A DNA stretch of 21,183 bases, taken from a bacterium. Its GTDB lineage: Bacteria; Patescibacteriota; JAUYIX01. Positions 6,993-14,679 of this stretch are shown here, one piece after another. How positions within the stretch are numbered: position 1 is the stretch's first letter; every line of letters begins with the position of its first letter. A program made the position numbers and the translations under genes. The stretch is from NCBI GenBank assembly GCA_030688115.1, contig JAUYIX010000027.1:1-21183 (forward strand), given 5' to 3'. Below the pieces are notes generated by a model. It saw only the letters and a program-made list of their open reading frames with translations, was not told the DNA's origin and did no database searches.

Positions 6993-7352
6993 ATGGCTGC
7001 TGCAAAGACAAAATCTGATAAGACCGATACGGCTGAGGGAGAGGCATTGCAGCAGCGCATCCGCATTAAGATCAAGGCCTACGATAACAAGGTCATTGAT
7101 CAGTCGGCACGGCAGATCGTAGACACGGCTCAACGATCCGGTGCCACCGTAGCAGGACCGATCCCACTGCCAACCGAAAAGCACAAGTACACCGTTAACA
7201 AATCAACCTTTATTGATAAAAACAGTCGCGAGCAGTTTGAAATGCGTATTCACAAGCGACTGATCGATATCTCGGAACCGCAGCAAAAAACGATCGATGC
7301 GCTTATGAACCTTTCGTTGCCGGCTGGTGTGGATATCGAGATCAAGATGTAG
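6993..7352 (+). CDS. rpsJ: 30S ribosomal protein S10 (uS10)
   Basis: A 30S head protein, also the NusE subunit of antitermination complexes. 119 residues against about 102-105 usually; the extra length is a Lys/Thr-rich N-terminal tail of about 20 residues before RIRIKIKAYD. Family motifs present: GATVAGPIPLPT, HKYTVNKSTFIDKNSREQFEMR, KRLIDI and the C-terminal LPAGVDIEI. It lies 15 bases after tuf and precedes rplC by 72 bases, a gap that holds a hairpin. Confidence 0.97.
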   Translation: MAAAKTKSDKTDTAEGEALQQRIRIKIKAYDNKVIDQSARQIVDTAQRSGATVAGPIPLPTEKHKYTVNKSTFIDKNSREQFEMRIHKRLIDISEPQQKTIDALMNLSLPAGVDIEIKM

Positions 7353-7368
7353 CAACTTCGCGGGCGTA

Positions 7369-7400
7369 TTGTTCGTCCGGGCCATGCGGCCCTCGAACAA
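7369..7400 (+). promoter_or_regulatory. Hairpin in the rpsJ-rplC gap
   Basis: TTGTTCG (7369-7375) pairs with CGAACAA (7394-7400), and GGGCC (7379-7383) with GGCCC (7388-7392), leaving a 4-base loop and a small internal loop. It is one of few structures in an otherwise tightly packed operon and stands 24 bases before the rplC start. It lacks a U-run, so it is more likely a translational-control, processing or stability element than a terminator. An ATG in the loop (7384) opens a 9-codon frame ending at 7413. Confidence 0.45.
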
Positions 7401-7424
7401 GACGGCGTGGTGACTCGCGTAGTT

Positions 7425-8216
7425 ATGCTTACACTCTTAGGTCAAAAAATTGGAATGACGCAGGTGTTCGCTCCTGATGGAGCAACACTTCCGGTAACCG
7501 TAGTATATATTCCGGAATCACGTGTCATCGCTTTAAAAACCGTCGAACGCGACGGGTACTCTGCCGTGCAAGTCGGTACACATCTGGTTGATGACACAAA
7601 AAAGGCCGCTCGCGTCATCGCAATGCCGCAGATGGGACATCTCAAAAAGAGCGGCGTATCGGCGCGTACATTGTTTGAGGTAAGGGTCTCGGCCGAGGAG
7701 CTGCAGAACTTTAAACCAGGCGACGATATCGCGTTTAAGGAGTTACAGCCGGGAGTAGCCATTGATGTGCGCGGGGTCTCTAAGGGACACGGTTTTGCCG
7801 GAGTCGTTAAGCGCCATCATTTTAGAGGAGGCCCTGCTAGCCACGGTCACAAAGATAACTTGAGAGCGCCCGGATCGATTGGTGCTGGTCACCCGCAGCA
7901 TGTTCATAAGGGGACCCGCATGGGCGGACATATGGGTGATGCCGTGACTACGCTCAAAAAACTGGAAGTGATTCGTTTGGATGAAGAGCGACGCATCGTT
8001 TTAATTAAAGGCTGCGTGCCGGGCGCTATGCGCAGCATTGTTTGGATCGTTCCGCGTGGAGAGTCGGTCGCCAATCCGGCCAAAGACCGAAAAACTTTAC
8101 CGGGCTTAGAGCCAAAAGCAGAAGCAGCTCCAAAAGCAGCGGCCAGCGAAGCGGCTAAGACAGAAACCAAGACAGACGCTAAGACGAAATCTAAGCCTGA
8201 GGAGGCGCAAAAATGA
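7425..8216 (+). CDS. rplC: 50S ribosomal protein L3 (uL3)
   Basis: An early-assembling 23S rRNA-binding protein whose loop reaches the peptidyl transferase centre. 263 residues. The frame is open from a GTG at 7407, but the ATG at 7425 gives MLTLLGQKIGMTQVF, matching the family start, so it is preferred. Core motifs: GVSKGHGFAGVVKRHHFRGG and ASHGHKDNLRAPGSIG, where the Gln methylated in other bacteria would lie, and GHMGDAVTT. The last ~45 residues are an Ala/Lys/Glu-rich tail absent from typical L3 (about 209 residues). The stop overlaps the rplD start (ATGA). Confidence 0.96.
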   Translation: MLTLLGQKIGMTQVFAPDGATLPVTVVYIPESRVIALKTVERDGYSAVQVGTHLVDDTKKAARVIAMPQMGHLKKSGVSARTLFEVRVSAEELQNFKPGDDIAFKELQPGVAIDVRGVSKGHGFAGVVKRHHFRGGPASHGHKDNLRAPGSIGAGHPQHVHKGTRMGGHMGDAVTTLKKLEVIRLDEERRIVLIKGCVPGAMRSIVWIVPRGESVANPAKDRKTLPGLEPKAEAAPKAAASEAAKTETKTDAKTKSKPEEAQK

Positions 8217-8854
8217 AAAAGAATATAAGCGCACCGGTATACTCGATGGAAGGTAAAAAGATTGACACGATTACGCTTAATCAGGAAGTGTTTGGCGTTG
8301 AGGTTGCTCCGGCAGTAATTACCCGGGCGGTGACCGCACAGCGCAATCAAGCACGATCTTCGCTTGCGCATACCAAGACGCGCGCTGAGCGCAGAGGCGG
8401 TGGTCGTAAGCCGTGGCGTCAAAAAGGTACCGGACGTGCGCGACAGGGCACAATTCGGGCTCCGCAATGGCGCAAGGGCGGTATCGTGTTTGGACCGCGA
8501 AACACCCAAAATTTTGCAGTTAAGCTAAATAAAAAAGAGCGACGCAAGGCGATTATGGGTGCGCTCAGTCTGGCTGCCGAGCGAGAGGGAATTATCGTAA
8601 TTGATGGACTAAAAGTTGATAAAATCAAGACCAAGCCGCTGGCAGAACTCATGGTCAAACTGCCCGTAAAGCGCAAGGCCCTCATGGTGATCGCAAAGCG
8701 TGACGCAACCTTTGAGCGCTCAGCACGCAACTTAGCCTATGTAAAAACACAGATCGCCACCAACCTCAACGTGCTTGATTTAGTGGGGCATCATTTTTTG
8801 CTGATTGATAAGGCCGCTTTGGACGTAGTCGAAAAAACATACCTAACAAAATAG
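8213..8854 (+). CDS. rplD: 50S ribosomal protein L4 (uL4)
   Basis: Lines the peptide exit tunnel and in proteobacteria also represses the S10 operon. 213 residues, close to usual. The conserved extended loop is present ([21 protein letters not shown] region reads [19 protein letters not shown], then GGIVFGPR), as is the C-terminal [19 protein letters not shown]. It overlaps rplC by 4 bases and has a strong ribosome-binding site, GAGGAGG, 7 bases before the ATG. Confidence 0.97.
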   Translation: [213 protein letters not shown]

Positions 8855-8856
8855 CT

Positions 8857-9342
8857 ATGGCATGGTTTTGGCAAAAACAAAAGCAAGAGACCGAGCAGCG
8901 CAGCGCTCAGCAAGATGCTGCTAAGGCAAAGCGCAATTTGCTCAAGCCCGCTGCCGGTAAAAAAGAAAAAGACTCAGCAGCAGCTGCCGCTAAAAGTGAC
9001 CTGGCCCCAAAGGGCAAAAAAGTCAGCGCATCGACTCCTGCAAAAAACGCACGCGCATTTGGAATTTTACTCGGACCGGTAGTCACCGAAAAAGCAGCTC
9101 GTCTTGCTGAGGAGGGCACGTTTGTTTTTGAAGTGACTCCGCGGGCTAACAAAATTCAAATTGCACGTGCAGTGTCGAGTTTGTATAACGTCAATCCGGT
9201 CCGCGTTACGGTCGTCAATGGTCATCGCAAGCCTAAGGTTTTTGCACAACGCGCCGGTGTTCGATCCGGAATTCGCAAAGCCTATGTCACTCTGCAAAAA
9301 GGTCAGCACATCGAATTTTTTGAAACAGAAACCACTAAATAG
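8857..9342 (+). CDS. rplW: 50S ribosomal protein L23 (uL23) with long N-terminal extension
   Basis: Sits at the tunnel exit and docks trigger factor and SRP. 161 residues versus about 95-100 in most bacteria. The canonical domain begins near residue 69 (FGILLGPVVTEKAARLAEEGTFVFEV; NKIQIARAVSSLYNV; VRVTVVNGHRKPK). Before it is a ~68-residue tail that starts MAWFWQKQKQE and continues Lys/Ala-rich, so probably disordered. Starting at 8857 leaves a 2-base gap to rplD; a later start would open a large untranslated gap in a packed operon. Confidence 0.93.
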   Translation: MAWFWQKQKQETEQRSAQQDAAKAKRNLLKPAAGKKEKDSAAAAAKSDLAPKGKKVSASTPAKNARAFGILLGPVVTEKAARLAEEGTFVFEVTPRANKIQIARAVSSLYNVNPVRVTVVNGHRKPKVFAQRAGVRSGIRKAYVTLQKGQHIEFFETETTK

Positions 9343-9344
9343 CC

Positions 9345-10193
9345 ATGGCACTCCGCATTCAAAAACCTACAACTAACGCTCGCCGCAAACTGTACGTGGC
9401 CGACTTTAGTGAGTTACACCAGGGCAAGCCCTACAAAAAGCTCGTGAGGGGACATGCCGAGAACGCCGGCCGCAACAACCAGGGCAAAATTACCGTACGC
9501 CATCGTGGCGCGGGCAACAAACGACTCTACCGACTGGTTGATTTTGTTCAGGATAAATATGATATTCCAGGCAAGGTGGAGCGTCTCGAGTATGATCCGT
9601 TTAGATCGGCTCGCATCGCACTCATTTTGTATCGAGATGGAGAGCGTCGCTACATCCCAGCACAAGAAGGATTGTCCGTCGGCGGCCCGGTACTCTCGAG
9701 CAGAAAAAAGGTTGATTTAAATCCGGGTAACCGTATGCCACTTAAGCATATTCCTACCGGAGTTACGGTCTCGTTGCTTGAGTTATTGCCGGGCAGAGGG
9801 GCAAAAATTGCCCGCGGCGCCGGCAATAAGGCGACTATCGCAGCAAAGGAGGGTGAGAACGTGCATATCAAAATGCCTTCCGGGGAGATCAGACTGTTCA
9901 ACAAGGAGGTTACCGCCTCGATTGGTGCAATAGCTAATGCCGATCATATTAACGAGCGCAAAGGTAAGGCTGGTCGCATGCGCTGGCTGCGAGTTCGTCC
10001 GACGGTTAAAGGTAAGAGTATGAACCCCGTAGACCACCCTCACGGTGGAGGCGAAGGCCACTCGCCAATTGGTCTTAAGCATCCTAAGACGCCCTGGGGC
10101 AAGCCGGCCCTTGGGTATAAGACGCGCAGTCGCAAGAAAAAATCTGATCGGTTTATTGTTAAGCCTCGTAAAGGCAAGTCCAAGCGCACCTAA
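9345..10193 (+). CDS. rplB: 50S ribosomal protein L2 (uL2)
   Basis: A conserved 23S rRNA-binding protein needed for subunit joining and peptidyl transfer. 282 residues, normal length. Motifs: GRNNQGKITVRHRGAGNKR, VERLEYDPFRSARIAL, ARGAGNKATIAAKEG and the peptidyl transferase-proximal NPVDHPHGGGEG with its conserved His, followed by the basic C-terminus KTRSRKKKSDRFIVKPRK. It starts 2 bases after rplW. Confidence 0.98.
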   Translation: MALRIQKPTTNARRKLYVADFSELHQGKPYKKLVRGHAENAGRNNQGKITVRHRGAGNKRLYRLVDFVQDKYDIPGKVERLEYDPFRSARIALILYRDGERRYIPAQEGLSVGGPVLSSRKKVDLNPGNRMPLKHIPTGVTVSLLELLPGRGAKIARGAGNKATIAAKEGENVHIKMPSGEIRLFNKEVTASIGAIANADHINERKGKAGRMRWLRVRPTVKGKSMNPVDHPHGGGEGHSPIGLKHPKTPWGKPALGYKTRSRKKKSDRFIVKPRKGKSKRT

Positions 10194-10234
10194 AGTGCTT
10201 GACTTTTTACCCATAATGTTACAGAGTCTCATCC

Positions 10235-10585
10235 ATGTCTAGATCGCTCAAAAAAGGCCCATACATCGACGAAAGACTGCTTGCGAAGCTTAAGAAAGTT
10301 ACAGCAGGGTCTAAAAGCGTGATCAAAACCTGGAGCCGCGGGGCTACGATTTCGCCGGAGATGGTGGGCTACACATTTGGTGTCCATAACGGCAGAGAAC
10401 ATATACCCGTGCTTGTATCGGAGCAGATGGTCGGGCACAAATTGGGAGAGTTCTCGAGTACACGCAAGTTTATCAGTCACGGTGGACGTATGGCTAAAGA
10501 GGAGAGTGCCGCACCGTCAGCACCGTCTCCAGCGGCCAGCACGGATGGTTCTGCCGATAAAGCCTCTAAGGTAGCGAGCAAATAA
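10235..10585 (+). CDS. rpsS: 30S ribosomal protein S19 (uS19)
   Basis: A 30S head protein that pairs with S13. 116 residues; the core (MSRSLKKGPYIDERLL; TWSRGATISPEMVGYTFGVHNG; MVGHKLGEFSSTRKF) is followed by a Ser/Ala/Pro-rich tail of ~25 residues not found in the usual 92-residue protein. The 41-base gap after rplB is the widest within the operon after the one preceding rplC; it has no credible promoter. Confidence 0.97.
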   Translation: MSRSLKKGPYIDERLLAKLKKVTAGSKSVIKTWSRGATISPEMVGYTFGVHNGREHIPVLVSEQMVGHKLGEFSSTRKFISHGGRMAKEESAAPSAPSPAASTDGSADKASKVASK

Positions 10586-10587
10586 TC

Positions 10588-11136
10588 ATGCCTACGTCAC
10601 CTAAAACACGAGCGGTAGTAAAAAAAGTTGCCGCCAAAAAAAGAGCGACGACCGTTAATCGGCCCAACGCTAAAAAGGTCAGCGCAAAGCGGGCCGAGGC
10701 GCATATTCGATATATCCATATGGCCCCACAAAAAGTGCAGCGCGTGGCAGCTCTTGTGCATGGGCTCCCGGTTTTGGAGGCTGAGGCTTTATTGGCCACA
10801 CTGCCAAAGCGTGCCGGAATCCCGGTGACAAAAGCACTCCGCTCGGCGCGTTCTAATGCAACCCATAACTATCAGATGGATGCCAAAAAAACCGTGATCG
10901 AGATGATTCGGGTCAACGAGAGTATGACCCTACCGCGTATTATGCCCCGTGCTCAAGGTCGCGCCTATCGCATCAGAAAACGTTTTAGTCATATTGATGT
11001 CGTATTGGTCCAAAAGATAGAGACCGTAAAAAAGAAAGTCGCCGTTACCGCTAAAGCTACCGTCACAAAAGATACTCCGGTCAAGGTAGAACCCGCCAAA
11101 CCGAAGTCCGTTATCCGTGAGACTAAAATGAAATAA
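10588..11136 (+). CDS. rplV: 50S ribosomal protein L22 (uL22) with N- and C-terminal extensions
   Basis: Lines the exit tunnel opposite L4. 182 residues versus about 110. The L22 core runs from about residue 33 to 142 (AKRAEAHIRYIHMAPQKVQRV; SARSNATHNYQMD; LPRIMPRAQGRAYRIRKRFSHI). It is preceded by ~32 very basic residues and followed by ~40 Lys/Val/Thr-rich residues. Starts 2 bases after rpsS; overlaps nothing. Confidence 0.95.
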   Translation: MPTSPKTRAVVKKVAAKKRATTVNRPNAKKVSAKRAEAHIRYIHMAPQKVQRVAALVHGLPVLEAEALLATLPKRAGIPVTKALRSARSNATHNYQMDAKKTVIEMIRVNESMTLPRIMPRAQGRAYRIRKRFSHIDVVLVQKIETVKKKVAVTAKATVTKDTPVKVEPAKPKSVIRETKMK

Positions 11137-11140
11137 TCCG

Positions 11141-11851
11141 ATGGGTCACAAAGTCAATCCAATCAGCTTTAGACTAGGAATCCTCTACGACTGGCAGTCG
11201 CGTTGGTTCAACCAGCGTACGTATCGTGCCTATATCAAAGAGGACGTTATGCTTAGAGAGTGGCTCACGGAGCGTCTTAAGAGTGCTTTTGTTGCCAAGA
11301 TCGTGATTGAGCGCTCAATGCGTGGTATCACGATTAGCATTCACTCCAGCCGCCCCGGAGTCATTATTGGTCGCGGTGGTGCCGGGGCTGAGGAGCTGCG
11401 TAAAATGATTGCGCGACGAGTAAAGGGGCGGCCGCAAGTTAAACTGAACATCGAAGAAGTCCGTGATCCTGATCGAGATGCTCAACTAATCGCACAAAAC
11501 GTGGCGGAACAACTCGAAAAAAGAATTCCGTTCCGTCGCGCCTTACGCTCATCCGTTGAGCGTGCTCGCAGTGCCGGGCTACAGGGAGTCAAGGTCGCGG
11601 TCGCCGGACGATTAAACGGCGCTGATATGTCTCGTACCGAGTGGGCCGTTGAGGGTAGCGTTCCTTTACACACGCTACGCGCAGAGGTTGACTTTGCCCG
11701 CGCCACGGCTCGCACAACCTACGGTGCAATTGGTATCAAGGTCTGGGTCTATAAAGGCAAGCGCTTTGGTCGTGAGATCCAGAACCAGACGCAACAACCC
11801 GAGGTCGCAGGTCAACATCAATTAACCGCTCCAACACGGGGGAGAAGCTAG
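11141..11851 (+). CDS. rpsC: 30S ribosomal protein S3 (uS3)
   Basis: Part of the mRNA entry channel of the 30S head. 236 residues, typical. It starts MGHKVNPISFRLGI, has a KH domain with GRGGAGAEELR as its GxxG loop (VIIGRGG), and the C-terminal domain AGRLNGADMSRTEWAVEGSVPLHTLRA then GAIGIKVWVYKG. No Shine-Dalgarno is visible in the 4-base gap after rplV, so translational coupling is likely. Confidence 0.98.
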   Translation: MGHKVNPISFRLGILYDWQSRWFNQRTYRAYIKEDVMLREWLTERLKSAFVAKIVIERSMRGITISIHSSRPGVIIGRGGAGAEELRKMIARRVKGRPQVKLNIEEVRDPDRDAQLIAQNVAEQLEKRIPFRRALRSSVERARSAGLQGVKVAVAGRLNGADMSRTEWAVEGSVPLHTLRAEVDFARATARTTYGAIGIKVWVYKGKRFGREIQNQTQQPEVAGQHQLTAPTRGRS

Positions 11852-11853
11852 CC

Positions 11854-12267
11854 ATGTTATTGCCAAAAAAAGTAAAACATCGTAAGTGGCACGTCGGGGT
11901 TATTAAAAAGACTCCGGATCACCGGGGGACCGAGCTGACCTTTGGAAGTTACGGTCTCAAGGCGACCGAAGCTGCCTGGATTACCGCCAGACAGATTGAG
12001 GCGGCGCGCCGTACTATGACGCGTCTGATGCAGCGGGGTGGGCGCGTATGGATCCGGATTTTTCCTGATAAGCCGATTACGAGTAAAGGCTCAGAGCTGC
12101 CCATGGGTAAGGGCAAGGGCGCCGTGGATCATTTTGTAGCCGTTGTTCGTCCTGGTCGGATTTTGTTTGAACTGGACGGCCTCTCCGAGAAAATGGCTTT
12201 AGAGGCCTTTGAATTGGCTCGACACAAAATGCCCGTCAAGACTAAAGTGGTAACCCGCAATGACTAG
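11854..12267 (+). CDS. rplP: 50S ribosomal protein L16 (uL16)
   Basis: Positions the A-site and P-site tRNAs in the 50S subunit. 137 residues, normal. Family blocks: MLLPKKVKHRK, FGSYGLKATEAAWITARQIEAARR, RVWIRIFPDKP, MGKGKGAVDHFVAVVRPGRILFEL. In the P-site loop the residue equal to Escherichia Arg81 (the hydroxylated Arg, context VRMGKGKG) is Pro83 here (LPMGKGKG). A GGGGGAG ribosome-binding site lies about 9 bases upstream, inside the end of rpsC. The 3' end overlaps rpmC by 8 bases. Confidence 0.97.
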   Translation: MLLPKKVKHRKWHVGVIKKTPDHRGTELTFGSYGLKATEAAWITARQIEAARRTMTRLMQRGGRVWIRIFPDKPITSKGSELPMGKGKGAVDHFVAVVRPGRILFELDGLSEKMALEAFELARHKMPVKTKVVTRND

Positions 12268-12472
12268 CATTTTGACCATCTCTGATCTTCGTAAAAAAAC
12301 TCCAGCTGATCTGGACGCCTTGACGGTGCAACTTCAAGAGCAGTTGCGCGCCTTGCAATTTGAGGTGCGAACATCGCAACTCAAAAAAGTGCATCAGGTT
12401 AAGGTACTGCGCCGCTCAATTGCTAAAGTCTTGACCGTTAAGAGCGAACTAACTCGTACTAAACAGAAATGA
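12260..12472 (+). CDS. rpmC: 50S ribosomal protein L29 (uL29)
   Basis: A small helical protein near the tunnel exit beside L23. 70 residues, usual length; DLRKKTPADLDALTVQLQEQLRALQFEV and VRTSQLKKVHQVKVLRRSIAKVLTV follow the family pattern. Its start lies 8 bases inside rplP and its TGA overlaps the rpsQ ATG, so translation is probably coupled on both sides. Confidence 0.95.
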   Translation: MTSILTISDLRKKTPADLDALTVQLQEQLRALQFEVRTSQLKKVHQVKVLRRSIAKVLTVKSELTRTKQK

Positions 12473-12714
12473 AAACTATCAGAACAAAACAGGGCGTCGT
12501 AATACGAGTTCCAAACGCATCCACCGCGGTTGTGGAGATCACTGAGCTCTTGAGCCATCCCAAGTATATAAAGCGTTATAAGCGACGCAAGCGTTTTCAT
12601 GCACAGGTTAGTGGAGTTGCGGTCCAAGTTGGACAAAAAGTTACTATTAGAGAGTCCCGTCCTCATTCTAAACTCAAGCACTGGACCGTTAAGGTAGATT
12701 CAAAAAAAGTATGA
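12469..12714 (+). CDS. rpsQ: 30S ribosomal protein S17 (uS17)
   Basis: A primary 16S rRNA-binding protein. 81 residues; KTIRTKQGVVIRV, ELLSHPKYIKRYKRRKRFHAQ and VGQKVTIRESRPHSKLKHWTV match the family. Shares ATGA overlaps with rpmC before and rplN after. Confidence 0.95.
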   Translation: MKTIRTKQGVVIRVPNASTAVVEITELLSHPKYIKRYKRRKRFHAQVSGVAVQVGQKVTIRESRPHSKLKHWTVKVDSKKV

Positions 12715-13082
12715 TCCAAATTTACTCAAATGTAGCCGTAGCTGATAACACAGGCGCAAAACTGCTTGAGGTTATTCGTGTTCATGATGGGGCTAAGCGT
12801 CGCTATGCGCGTATAGGTGACAAAGTTACGGCAGTCGTTAAAGAAGCAACTCCCAACGGTGTTGTCAAAAAAAAGGAAGTCATTCACGCCGTGATCGTAC
12901 GCCAGCGCAAAAATTTTAGGCGAGAGGATGGCAGCTATATCAAGTTTGATGAAAACGCAGCCGTTATTATTACTAAAGACACGACTGACATGAGAGGGAC
13001 GCGCATTTTTGGTCCCGTGCCGCGCGAGCTGCGCGAGCGCGGCTATCAGCGTATTATTTCGTTAGCCCCGGAAGTACTCTAG
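12711..13082 (+). CDS. rplN: 50S ribosomal protein L14 (uL14)
   Basis: Forms an intersubunit bridge. 123 residues, the standard length; MIQIYSNVAVADNTGAKLL, GDKVTAVVKEATPNG, VIVRQRKNFRREDGSYIKFDENAAVII and GTRIFGPVPRELRERGYQRIISLAPEVL are all present. It overlaps rpsQ by 4 bases and ends 2 bases before rplX. Confidence 0.98.
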   Translation: MIQIYSNVAVADNTGAKLLEVIRVHDGAKRRYARIGDKVTAVVKEATPNGVVKKKEVIHAVIVRQRKNFRREDGSYIKFDENAAVIITKDTTDMRGTRIFGPVPRELRERGYQRIISLAPEVL

Positions 13083-13084
13083 CC

Positions 13085-13438
13085 ATGCAAAAGATTCTGC
13101 CACAAGATAACGTCGTCGTTAGCTCCGGAAAGTACCGCGGCAAAAAAGGTAAAGTCGTTCAGGTTTTTGACCAAGAAAAGCTTGTCGTTGTTGAGGGCGT
13201 CAATAAAATACAGCGCCATCTTAAACCGCAACAACGTGGTGAGTCGGGACAGCGCATAGAGATCGATGGTCCGATGAGTATTGCCAATGTCTCCTTGGTT
13301 TGCGCAGCTTGTGGTAAGCCAACCCGCGTCGGATTTTCTATACAAGGCAGCGCTGATAAAAAAAAGAAGGTGCGCATGTGCAAAAAGTGTAATAAGCCGG
13401 TGAGCGTTACGGTAGAACCAACCAAGAAAAAATCATGA
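13085..13438 (+). CDS. rplX: 50S ribosomal protein L24 (uL24), zinc-ribbon form
   Basis: An assembly-initiating 23S rRNA-binding protein. 117 residues. A KOW motif lies at the N-terminus (DNVVVSSGKYRGKKGKVVQV) and a complete pair of Cys motifs later (CAACGKP and CKKCNKP), i.e. the zinc-binding version. Overlaps rplE by 4 bases. Confidence 0.96.
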   Translation: MQKILPQDNVVVSSGKYRGKKGKVVQVFDQEKLVVVEGVNKIQRHLKPQQRGESGQRIEIDGPMSIANVSLVCAACGKPTRVGFSIQGSADKKKKVRMCKKCNKPVSVTVEPTKKKS

Positions 13439-14079
13439 CCCGCCTCGCAGATCACTATAAAAAAGAAATAGTGCCCGCTCTACAAAAAGAGTTTGCCTAT
13501 ACAAACATTCACCAGGTACCTCGGGTTACGAGTGTGGTTGTCTCGGTCGGAACAGGCCGCGTTGACGACGAGAAAAAACGCGAAGTTGTCATTGATACGC
13601 TCCGTAAAATCACCGGTCAAGAGCCGGTTTTGAGGCGCTCTAAAAAATCAATTGCCTCCTTTAAATTACGTGAGGGGCAAGTTGTCGGCGCACAAGTTAC
13701 ACTACGTGGGGCTCGCCTCGAGAATTTTCTTGATAAGCTGATTAATGTGACACTTGCGCGCGTTCGTGACTTTAGAGGTATCAGCCCACAGTCTTTTGAT
13801 GGCCATGGTAACTACTCGTTGGGCCTCAAAGAGCAAAATGTTTTTCCTGAAATCCCTTTTGATCAGGTAGATCAGGTGCACGGGGTGCAGGTTACCATTA
13901 CAACAAATGCCAAGACCGACAAAGAAGCCCGAGCACTACTTGACAAACTGGGCATGCCATTTGCTAAAAGTGCCAGCGAACTGAAGAAAAACGAGGAGAT
14001 GACAGCCAGCCAGGATCGTGCTAGCTTGCTCGCTCATGCTCAGCAAAAAGCCGCAAAAACCAGCATAAAGACAGAATAA
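13435..14079 (+). CDS. rplE: 50S ribosomal protein L5 (uL5)
   Basis: Binds 5S rRNA and contacts S13 and P-site tRNA. 214 residues versus ~179. The core has VPRVTSVVVSVGTG, ITGQEPVLRRSKKSIASFKLREG, GAQVTLRGARLENFLDKL and FDGHGNYSLGLKEQNVFPEI. The last ~35 residues are an extra charged, Ala/Gln-rich tail. Confidence 0.97.
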   Translation: MTRLADHYKKEIVPALQKEFAYTNIHQVPRVTSVVVSVGTGRVDDEKKREVVIDTLRKITGQEPVLRRSKKSIASFKLREGQVVGAQVTLRGARLENFLDKLINVTLARVRDFRGISPQSFDGHGNYSLGLKEQNVFPEIPFDQVDQVHGVQVTITTNAKTDKEARALLDKLGMPFAKSASELKKNEEMTASQDRASLLAHAQQKAAKTSIKTE

Positions 14080-14082
14080 GCC

Positions 14083-14268
14083 ATGCCGCGTAAATCACTC
14101 ATTGCAGCAGCAGCTCGAACCCCTAAGTACTCAACCCGGATTGTGCGGAGATGTTGGTATTGTGGCCGAAAACGGGGTTATATGCGTGATTTTGGCTTGT
14201 GCCGCATTGATTTTAGACGACTCGCCAGCGACGGTAAATTGCCCGGCGTTACAAAAGCATCTTGGTAG
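14083..14268 (+). CDS. rpsN: 30S ribosomal protein S14 type Z (uS14), one zinc ligand changed
   Basis: A 30S head protein. 61 residues, the short form that normally binds zinc with four Cys. Cys24, Cys27 and Cys40 are present (CWYC and LCRI), but the fourth position is Asp43 (codon GAT at 14209-14211). Asp could still coordinate zinc, or the site may be weakened. The C-terminus LPGVTKASW is canonical. The stop lies 2 bases before the rpsH ATG. Confidence 0.95.
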   Translation: MPRKSLIAAAARTPKYSTRIVRRCWYCGRKRGYMRDFGLCRIDFRRLASDGKLPGVTKASW

Positions 14269-14270
14269 CC

Positions 14271-14675
14271 ATGCCCGTATCTGACCCCATCGCTGACATG
14301 CTCACACGAATCCGAAACGCCTATTTGGTTCAAAAGGCGGAGGTTCGATTGCCACACTCGCAGCTAAAGAGCGCATTGGCCGATGTTCTTGTACGCTCCG
14401 GCTTTTTGGTAAGTGCGAGTACGCAAAACGAGGGCACAGCAAAAGAGCTGGTTATGACGCTCAAGTATAGTGAGGCCCCGGAGTCTCGCCCGGCCATGGT
14501 TAAAGTCACTCGTATTAGTAAACCGGGTCAGCGAGTGTACGTCTCTAAACGACATATTCCGCGCGTAAACCAGGGCTTGGGCGTTGCCATTCTGTCGACC
14601 CCCCAAGGTCTCCTAACCGACGGACAGGCCCGCAAGCGCGGAATTGGCGGAGAAGTTATTTGTACACTTTGGTAA
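14271..14675 (+). CDS. rpsH: 30S ribosomal protein S8 (uS8)
   Basis: A primary 16S rRNA-binding protein and, in Escherichia, the spc operon repressor. 134 residues. The frame is open from a TTG at 14262, but that would overlap rpsN; the ATG at 14271 gives MPVSDPIADMLTRIRNA, the family start. The C-terminal signature GLLTDGQARKRGIGGEVICTLW is complete. Confidence 0.97.
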   Translation: MPVSDPIADMLTRIRNAYLVQKAEVRLPHSQLKSALADVLVRSGFLVSASTQNEGTAKELVMTLKYSEAPESRPAMVKVTRISKPGQRVYVSKRHIPRVNQGLGVAILSTPQGLLTDGQARKRGIGGEVICTLW

Positions 14676-14679
14676 TCCC

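Noticed and set aside
7407..7424. GTG at 7407 as the start of L3
   Set aside because: It adds six residues not found in the family; the ATG at 7425 gives the canonical N-terminus.
7904..8509. 201-codon minus-strand frame across rplC and rplD
   Set aside because: Both plus-strand genes are unmistakable r-proteins; the antisense product is low-complexity and has no initiation signal.
10199..10217. TTGACT and CATAAT as an internal promoter before rpsS
   Set aside because: They are 7 bases apart, so they cannot function as a -35/-10 pair.
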